Shown: in pieces, positions 31,801 to 38,500 of the stretch
Layout: the number at the start of each line of letters is the position of its first letter
Numbering within the stretch: the first letter of the stretch is position 1
Assembly: GCA_004764695.1 (NCBI GenBank)
Contig: SMSO01000031.1
Span: 6,071,261-6,135,260, forward strand
Direction of reading: 5' to 3'
Origin: Schizochytrium sp. TIO01
Lineage: Eukaryota > Sar > Bigyra > Thraustochytrida > Thraustochytriidae
Length of the DNA: 64,000 bases
Position numbers and translations under genes: made by a program
Notes under the pieces: model-generated
What the model was told of the DNA's origin: nothing
Database searches by the model: none
Seen by the model: only the letters and a program-made list of their open reading frames with translations

Positions 31801-33358
31801 GAATAGTTTACATCTCCGGGATGATGCACGAACGCATCGGTGGGTTTTTGTTCCGTCATACAACCGGGCAAGAGCAGCACTTTTAGACTATCGAGGTGCC
31901 TTGCCTGAAGCAGATGGCTTGAAAACAGTAGTATGTCTGGTAGTCAGGTCCGGAAAACAATTTGACAATTACAGAGACATGTTTGGCTCTGCATATGTCA
32001 TTATCGGGATGCCTACTGAGATGCCTTCTAAATACCAACCCGGAGACACGGTGTCAGCAAAGGGGGGAGGTATTGGGTATGCGCGTTTATTCATTCAGCT
32101 TTTGTCTTCCGCTCTAGGTCTGAAGTGGGTATGGCTTCTGGATGACAACGTCAATCTTTGTTTTCAACAACAAAATCTCGAAGATCAATCAAATAAAGAC
32201 AAAACTCGAGAAGGTATGCAGGCGTGCTCTTTTGATTCAGTCATGAACAAGATTGAGGAGGTTGTTCTCGAGGATCATAAAGCCAGACCGATACCGAAGG
32301 GTGATTACAAACAGATGGAAAACCCGGAATCATTATTACGTTCAGAACAACAACAACCTTGTGCGAGCGAAACAAAACCAGCTAAAGTTAGAGATGAGAT
32401 GACTGGTGGAGCCAACAAGTATGGTATGATTGGCATTCGGCGAGACCCGTATGGATCTCTTTGTGAACCTTTAAAGCCTTTCCAGGTGACGTACTCAGTT
32501 TACTCATTTGTTTTTCTAAACGTCGAGGAGACAGTGCGAAGAGAGATATTCTACCCTTGCAAGACGTTCTGGGAAGATGTCGAGTTTAATCATCTTCTAG
32601 ACGAGGAAGGGCTAGTTTGTTTGAAGGTGAACCACCTATATCATTGCAAAACAAATCTTAAACGCAGGTGTCTACTAGAAGATGATTCAATTGCAAAAGA
32701 AATAGAGGATTGGTATCTGTCCATTGACTTCGATGAATTCTCCTTTTTAAGGAACTACGAAGTCTCCATTTTGGAAATCATGTCCAATAGGTTTCCTTTG
32801 GCTTATAACGCAAGTACCGAGCTTTGGGCCAACGCCTTGAAGCAGCGCTTACTGGAGTTTACTCCCGACGGTGAAGCAAGAAGGGAAGTACTTAAGCTGT
32901 GTATGCTGGAAATCTCTACTAGCCGTGATAATTCCTGGGTCAATGAATTGTCTCTTCACCTTCCTTCTGAAATGCCCACAAAAGATTCTTCTTGGTTACT
33001 TGGGTTACTTGTGCGAAAGGGAGACGCCGAATATACCATTTTTGACAACCTTATTAAAACGGTTGCTGTAGGTATCAAACTCAAGTACCGAGACCCCGGA
33101 AGTTTTTGTCTTGAAAAGATTTGGGAGAATCGAGATTTCTTTCTGTTTACGATTAAGAAAAGGCATTCTGATGATATGGACATTGAGGAACGTTGTTCCC
33201 AATCTGAGAATCTGCCTGGGAAGGGAAGCACAAACTCTGGCGGTTCTCCACAGAAGGAGATACAAGGACAGGAACGAAAGCGTGTAGCTAGCGAGGCCTT
33301 GGTATATGATTTGACTCAAGACGAATCAGAAAACAAGAAACTGAAGAGTACGTCTTAA
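25823..33358 (+). CDS. Giant GREB1-like protein B: permuted SF2 helicase plus TAGT-type glycosyltransferase
   Basis: 2511 residues from the ATG at 25823, chosen because its product (MLAKKYAKGTGTRKR) aligns end to end with the start of A; the in-frame GTG at 25811 has no support. The order is as in A: repeat-rich N-tail (about 38-161), two N-terminal domains, DECH (697-700), SAT (728-730), GRMGDTFP (about 1437), QEFGRVCRYP (from Q1465), Walker A QQGKTG (G1681, K1682, T1683), then VPSYNRA (P2011 to R2015), LLDDN (D2107 to N2109) and WEDVEF (E2251, D2252). A fourfold 25-residue repeat lies between motifs III and VI (908-1010). The C-tail ends with VYDLTQDESE, SUMO-interaction-like, next to KKLK. 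All ATPase and transferase motifs are intact, so the protein is probably active. It is tandem to C and divergent from A. Confidence 0.8.
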   Translation: MLAKKYAKGTGTRKRPSAASGAKPNDSSDLPGDGHQTQKKSRTTKKPTPQQKSRTTKKPTPQQKSRTTKKPTPQQKSRTPEKPTTPEKPATPEKPTTPEKPATPEKPTTPEKPTTPEKPATPEKPTTPEKPTTPEKPTTSEIPTTLENPTTPEISTTPENPTEVPNKTSDKPPLVLVLNGALDELSENTENGDEAQPDWPQALLEMQRNKEIELLPLTKLLNHCWLEGEVPNLSNERALRGTLRFRFNPGTTEAMDVFRAEIFALVMLKTTHEFCYSNKFQFLKISERDQTPCLNVDEDHVGILRALESKSKNAFKKFEKPVRSMYNLIQQLRRDHLRKPFEVEELKKLLEDCKHDNKTQFLSCQTDDSFDVDSTTSISNNCIMIFPSPNDTATIRRIIEENEKDDEEAEESDTDSDGDSETIHLCDIPLTVEFSDNNTNSSSDLKNAGVLKLHLATKHMNDCNFLKQILQGPCNRNEFDDAELSAFSEDCLNSFDKKSLSELSRAAQNTLLQELRFHIINPIPRNPSGQNQGDQFQKLESIRKNIEEEILKEVKIVVSAAKEGHDLPTVKITLPTRYAQSEQDNEVPEREEGSQGLAHPEQREVAEQLFEKACEVLTGSKTSSKLATMFDRVHFVILVPNFNSLLQQTKERVEAAMLTNGHVMKYTMEPKTAVDQQLKHLKSLAENERNLILIVADECHHGPGVSGAHHQLLNEKLNGENVLRLLVSATPQNALTSCTRIPENNVVPWYKATSLYRSMDYYVETATWAIPAKVSNLRFKVYDNARAPSSSGEVPVHGHADRTFRFPMHDYGSYVRVLNSLADETLKKSDEFAHLPRRSKNSGAMTFSVQIVGSGDTKLKVRYPFRLLEFDESNFDLNTGILNRLGFDAADFPRISEATEHGNKKFIDVTARRTPNLCDMDGEKGKKEGGLLDVTASGTPNLCDMDGEKGKKEGGLVDVTASGTPNLCDMDGEKGKKEGGLVDVTASGTPNPCDMDGKKGKKGKKEGGLLDVDCLPRRRQKVLCDNAFQTFLSICETNANFGKRLSKERKATKFIAKNVPLYNGHILMTDYILSLTFLAIYRVDREHLFDTKAMETAEDIFLPIDNYSTCVRDESKLKEFAQMLGFAEILGFDQPNEKVTEFKTATGMANVQHVMDVLLNALCHTAWGELIGFRAAGGSEDDDSSEIDDSIEADNDSDEVFDLNTSDFKKTLSSDEIEILKKMRKKRKFSSKKVEFKTEGIRPDARRILWKYIIWSKLKRHEEDLSHEQDNTSEAWYNETDRLVYDLLNIDPKYRTGRMAVIRVYESDENLSVQDGLRSALKRLKLTSDDKGGVLSVVGDIGGHESKQKSGRGRTRSGTSLHNQVEPWTLERDLRHPFEQESSPETRETILDRVAKHQGMGSEQDTRRHTKAKQKEAAAKYEDLENLPTIVILCEKGRMGDTFPHSLRFLDLRLRSSKTYSTFVQEFGRVCRYPALRKDEDGFRDIRVDDNGVIENEDAVTTETRRWLQTFFINCGSVAVSDPGNNVCFHADSQQQLEDRFFQELHKRKSGGVLPLRGTWKIRMYVHVLPTVLMSTERFQTQIAKAIENKYEHCWGENRIDQCIPGDVDKYVQRKGELQGFKCEYIEGKLSVTNPLHSIESYRKMLIPKATARDPHYDDGRTPGKDEDSKRLLLMAQCQQGKTGTYLHFVRLLKNAIKFEEPVVPEALPLARSQQCIFPYWENLTISNQIPLYNLYNHPAKGQYHRKAMEQRTLMLLVGAAQNPTNWLQTYLQYLCRESGEAIQTKIGIEKVMALGDACRNKGCPVKLEPPSVIDQLTLQKCINYDGRFTKDPAVKSAFESWTLENDNTDFVNFAKESIANINMKDKCQDSMKILRKAQAHLQKSLWGSRTMTKMDRAGAPRHNQLSSADTNSQPVEKVSKESYTEFAARPVTNSFNQAYNKGSSLYENLSVSDEDSAHVLLNIPALSIPIDGFHRISTDDRSSFSPIRISHGNSLHLRDDARTHRWVFVPSYNRARAALLDYRGALPEADGLKTVVCLVVRSGKQFDNYRDMFGSAYVIIGMPTEMPSKYQPGDTVSAKGGGIGYARLFIQLLSSALGLKWVWLLDDNVNLCFQQQNLEDQSNKDKTREGMQACSFDSVMNKIEEVVLEDHKARPIPKGDYKQMENPESLLRSEQQQPCASETKPAKVRDEMTGGANKYGMIGIRRDPYGSLCEPLKPFQVTYSVYSFVFLNVEETVRREIFYPCKTFWEDVEFNHLLDEEGLVCLKVNHLYHCKTNLKRRCLLEDDSIAKEIEDWYLSIDFDEFSFLRNYEVSILEIMSNRFPLAYNASTELWANALKQRLLEFTPDGEARREVLKLCMLEISTSRDNSWVNELSLHLPSEMPTKDSSWLLGLLVRKGDAEYTIFDNLIKTVAVGIKLKYRDPGSFCLEKIWENRDFFLFTIKKRHSDDMDIEERCSQSENLPGKGSTNSGGSPQKEIQGQERKRVASEALVYDLTQDESENKKLKSTS
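25936..26305 (+). repeat. Coding tandem repeats in gene B N-tail (36-bp then 18-bp units)
   Basis: Three units of 36 bp encode KSRTTKKPTPQQ, followed by about fourteen units of 18 bp encoding TTPEKP/ATPEKP with decayed units at the end (SEIPTT, LENPTT, EISTT). Genes A and C lack both arrays. The product is a basic then mixed-charge disordered tail. Confidence 0.9.
28544..28852 (+). repeat. 75-bp coding repeat, four copies, in gene B
   Basis: Units begin at 28544, 28619, 28694 and 28769; the last is 84 bp long because of an extra GKK triplet set. Each encodes DVTASGTPNLCDMDGEKGKK plus EGGL(L/V). A and C have one unit at this place (DVMASGMPILCDMDGEE), so B expanded from one to four. It lies between helicase motifs III and VI. 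Confidence 0.92.
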
Positions 33359-33807
33359 AACGCATAAATTCGAAGAATAAGAAAGCTAAGAAGCCTCCCA
33401 CTACCAAAGTTTCCTCATCATTCAAAAAAAGAACTAAGGGCAAACCCTCAAAGCATCAATGTAGTTAGCTGCAAAAGACGATATGTGAATAGCTTTTCAT
33501 TCTTAATTCAGTAAGAAAAACTTCTTGCTTATGTTCGGCGCCGAAGCCTTGGAGGAGCTCTTCGATTACCAGGTCTACAGAAAAAGAAAGAAAATTGTAT
33601 TCACAGAACTCGTGATAAGATTTCCGAAGATTTTTAGTCTCTCGCTAGACATACACCACAAGGAAAGAAAGGAGAAGAAAGATCCTGAAAGTACCTTCGC
33701 ACACACTGAAATTATATCTTACGGAACAACTATCTAGAATTCAATCAATAATTGGTATTCTGGTCTAACTGTTGGAATTTAAGGCCCTTATTTTTTAATT
33801 ATTATAT

Positions 33808-33811
<4 letters not shown>

Positions 33812-33857
<46 letters not shown>
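33812..33857. repeat. 46-A homopolymer
   Basis: An uninterrupted A run about 450 bp downstream of the stop of gene B, after AT-rich DNA. Confidence 0.95.
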
Positions 33858-33859
<2 letters not shown>

Positions 33860-34523
33860 TAATTGGGTGGGAAGTGCGCCTTTTTCTTCTTGGTTTTTAG
33901 CATTGTATCTCGCATGAAGAAGTTCGGGTGATATTTGTTCTTTCCTAAATTTTAATTGAACTTATATTTTGAAATAGTAAGTTATCATATCATATCTAGA
34001 GGTTTTGAGAGGAAAATAGATTTTTTGAAGTACGGGTTATTCGTTGCAGAATACTGTGAACAGCTTTGGTAGTAAGAAGGTTGCTCCCCTGCAAAACTTT
34101 GTACTTTCGATTTGGAATCATATAAGTCGCCCACGAAAGACGGATAAATCAGGTTAAATTTGCCATGATTGATTGACAGAGTGACTTGTCCAAGAGTTGA
34201 TATATGCGTTTTTTTCATACTTGCAGTTGATCATAGTAGTAGGTATTTCGTAAATTTTACTCTCAAAGATAAAATTAAAAATGCAGATAATCGCAACTCA
34301 TGGATTGTTAGATGATTGCTCCGTACGAAGCCCTCGGAGACCAGCAATGGAGCGTACTTCAGATATCTGTTGAGATTTGATCCACCCATGAGTTAAGCTA
34401 AGGCCCTCTTCTGTTCTTGTCAGTTTATGATTGGAGGTTGCCAGGAGAGCGGCTAGCTGGTTACTCTCTCTTACCCAGGACCACTAAGAAGCTGTTTGCA
34501 TGGATCTTCCGTTTCAACAACAA

Positions 34524-34611
34524 ATGCGCTCAATCAATTTTGGTTGACTGAGAAACGAGAAGATTTCGAGTATCTGTACTCCTAGCATCTACGCCACTAG
34601 CTGTATAGATA

Positions 34612-34620
<9 letters not shown>
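34524..34620. repeat. Duplicated intergenic block I, copy 2
   Basis: Homologous to 24319-24440: ATGCGCTCAATCAATTTTGG, TTGACTGAGAAACGA and CCACTAGCTG. It runs directly into the GATA array. Confidence 0.7.
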
Positions 34621-34959
<339 letters not shown>

Positions 34960-34982
34960 CGCATCAGATTGCCCTTTCAAGA

Positions 34983-35442
34983 TCTATCATCTCTAGAAAA
35001 AGCGGAATATGGCAAGGCAGGGAGCTATGTAAGGCAACCTCAGTCTCGAAATTCTTAGGAGTGTTCTAAGTGGAAAGCCTCTTCTGAACTTTAAAATTCG
35101 TCCATCACAGGCGCTCTCAAGAAAAAAAAATAGAATCGACTAAGTACCGCACCATCAGACTAAGTAGAAGTCTGCTTCCAATTTTCTCTCCATTGGCGGT
35201 CAGCCAAGATTGACAGAGATATTCGCTGAAGAAGCAGGAGATCTATTGCAACGTTACAATGGCGATGCGTGAGCTAATTGTCGTTCCTCTTATGGCTTCC
35301 AATCCTTAGCTGACAAGAGTAGAAGGGGCCCTCAGCTCGATTGATGCGCTGATCAGATGTGGGTAATAATGTTTGTATTGCCTTTATATAACCAAAGAAG
35401 TAGTTTAAACCATTATATTCGAAACAAGAGCATGCCGATCAT
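34983..35442. repeat. Duplicated intergenic block II, copy 2 (upstream of gene C)
   Basis: Homologous to 25257-25738, with many substitutions and small indels. It ends in the conserved start-proximal element of gene C. Confidence 0.75.
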
Positions 35443-35516
35443 GAATGCAAAACTGAAATAGAGGAATAAGGTTCTGAGGGTGAGGTCAGTCTGCGGAGCG
35501 ACGCGCAACTACGTGT
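35443..35516 (+). promoter_or_regulatory. Conserved start-proximal element of gene C
   Basis: GAATGCAAAACTGAAATAGAG, GTGAGGTCAGTCTGCGGAGC, GACGCGCAACTACGTG, ending about 8 bp before the ATG. It has the same order of words as before A and B. Confidence 0.7.
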
Positions 35517-35523
35517 ATTCAAG

Positions 35524-38500
35524 ATGTCTAAGAAGGTTGTTGTGGAGGGCGGCAGCCCGGCACAGTCCGCTAGTCCAGGGAACGAACCGGAGCAGTGCGA
35601 TGTGATCATCTTAGAAAGTGATGACGATGAAGACGATCAATCGGGGCTGGGGTCAGGACCTGATGAAGTATCGCGAGCGTCATCACGAAGTGAGTCAGGA
35701 GAGCCACCTGGTGTACGGGATGAATCGCCTTTTGACATCCTTCTCGAGAAAGAACAAGCTATCCAGCAAGCTGTCGGGTCATCCGAGGATGACCCGAAGG
35801 TTGAAGATGAAGCAGTGGTTTTGGACACCCTTCGTGAGAAAGAACAAGCTATCCAGCAAGCTGCCGGGTCATCCGAGAATGACCCAAAGGTTGAAGATGA
35901 AGCAGTGCGTTTATGCAACATTCCGTTCACCGTAGAGCTTGCTAATGGCAATGCAAATGGCTCAGGCAATATAGAGTACAAAGGGGTGATAAAGCTGCAC
36001 CTCGCAACGAAGTATAGCCGCAACGCTGGTTTCCTTGAACTGATTTTGAAGGGCCCGCGCACCAAAGGTAAAGCTTTTACTGATTCTGACATGTCTTCAT
36101 TTAACAAGGACGATCCAAATCCAATTAGCAAGGAAGAACTAGCATCAATCAGTAAGGCTGCGCGGAATAGTCTTCAACATAAGCTCGAGTTCCTTCCGCT
36201 ACGATTGAAAGACAATCCATTTGAAAACATGTTTATTGAGATAGTAAAATTTAAGTCGCAAAAGAAGAATGTTCCATGGGTCAAGATAACACTACCTATG
36301 GATTCTGCTCTAATGCCGGAGCGAAGCATCGGCCCAGAGCGAGAAGAGAGGAGACAAGGCCTCGCTCATCCAGAACAGCGCGAAGTCGCCGAAGAGCTTT
36401 TCGAGATAGCATGTCAAGCTCTGACTGGCTCCAAAAGTCCCTCTAAATTGGTCACAATGTTTGACCGTGTGCATTTTGTCATTCTCGTGCCAAACTTCAA
36501 CTCACTTTTACAGCAAACAAAAGAACGAGTTGAAGCTGCAATGCTGACAGATGGACATGTCATGAAGTACACAATGGAATCGAAAACTGCAATCAATCAA
36601 CAGTTGAAGCAGCTACAGGTCTTGGCTGAGAATGAGCGAAACCTGATTTTGATCGTTGCAGATGAATGTCACCATGGGCCAGGCCGGGGTGGAGCACATC
36701 ACCAACTATTGAATGAAAAATTGAATGGGAAAAACATCCTGCGTCTACTCGTCTCTGCAACACCCCAAAACACTTTAACTTCATGTACTCGTATCCCTGA
36801 AAATAACATTGTTACCTGGTATAAGGCAACCTCTCTGTATCGAAGTATGGACTACTATGTGGAGACAGCAACATGGGCTATTCCTGCAAAAGTTCGCAAC
36901 CTACGCTTCAATCTGATAGCCGGTGCGAGGGCCCCTTCAAGCAGTGGCGAGATTCCGGTTCATGGCCATGATAATCGCACCTTTCGTTTTCCTATGCATG
37001 ATTACGGATCATACGTAAGAGTTCTCCATAGTCTTGTTGACGAAACCCTGGCGAAGTCAGATAAATTTGCGCACCTTCCCCCCAGAACTAAAAATTCTGG
37101 TGCAATGACGTTTTCTGTAGAAGTTGTTGGAAATGGCGAGACGAAATTGAAAGTGAGATACCCATTCCGTCTCTTAGAATTTGATGATTCTAACTTTGAT
37201 CCAGACACGGGTATTCTTACCTGGCTGGGGTTTTCCAAAGATGACTTTGACAAAAAAATTAGAGCACCGAGACATAGAAATAAAAAATATCTCGATGTCA
37301 TGGCCAGTGGGATGCCCATTCTATGTGATATGGATGGAGAGGAAAGAAAGAGAAAAGGTCTCTTTGTCGATGTAGATTGCCTACCAAGGAGGCGACAAAA
37401 GGTGCTCAGTGACAACACTTTCCAAACCTTCCTTTCTATATGTGAGACAGATGCGAACTTTGGTAAACGCCTTGGCAGAGCGCGTAAAACAAGCAAAAGC
37501 ATCGCAAAGAATGTGCCACTTTATAATGGTCATATTCTCATGACAGACTATATCTTGTCTCTAACGTTCTTGGCTATATATCGCGTGGACCGGGAACATT
37601 TATTCGACACAAAGGCCATGGAGACTGCGGAGGACATTTTTCTTCCAAAAAAAGACAACTTAACATGCGTGAGAGATGAATCTAAGTTAAGGGAGTTTGC
37701 GCAGATGCTTGGTTTTGCCGAGATCCTGGGGTTTGATCAGCCCGATGAGACAGTGACTAAATTTAGAGCAGCAACCGGGATGGCTGACGTACAACATGTC
37801 ATGGACGTTTTACTAAATGCACTTCGTCGAACAGCTTTGGGCGAACTTTTTGCTCTTATACGTCCAGCTGCCGACTCTAATGAATCTGAAGGTCAAAAGG
37901 AAATGGAGAGATCAATGTTTCAGGAGGTCCTTTCTTCAGACGAAAGGCACAACTTGGAAAAAATGATAAACGAAACAGATCAGAGTGAATTAGAGGATGC
38001 TGAATTAGACAATTGGAACTTTTCAGAACACGTATGGAGAGCTGTATGGAAATACATCATTTGGTCAAAGCTCAAACGTCATAATGAAGACCTAAATTCT
38101 GAGCAGGATAACACATCTGAAGAATGGTATAATGAGACTGATCGTCTTGTATACGACCTTTTAGACATCCACCCAAAGTATCGCACGGGGCGTATGGCTG
38201 TTATCCGTGTTTACGAGTCAGATGAGAACTTGTCGGTCCAAGATGGCCTTCGTAGTGCTCTGAAACGACTTAAACTCACAAGTGATGATATAAACAAGGG
38301 TGGTGTTTTGAGCGTTGTAGGAGACGGGTATGAGTTTCATTGGAGATCGACGCAATCTTCCAAATTACTCTTTCAGTTAGAAAATTCAACCCTGAAACTT
38401 AAACAGTTGGAGAGATGGACTCTAACGCGTGATTTGCGGAACCCGTTCGAACAAGCTGCCGACCCTAATGCTCACAAAGGGGTACTAGAGCGAGTGCGAA

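Noticed and set aside
33812-33857. Poly(A) run as evidence that gene B is a retrocopy
   Set aside because: Upstream promoter-side DNA of B is shared with A and C, which means DNA-level duplication; the run lies in general AT-rich sequence.
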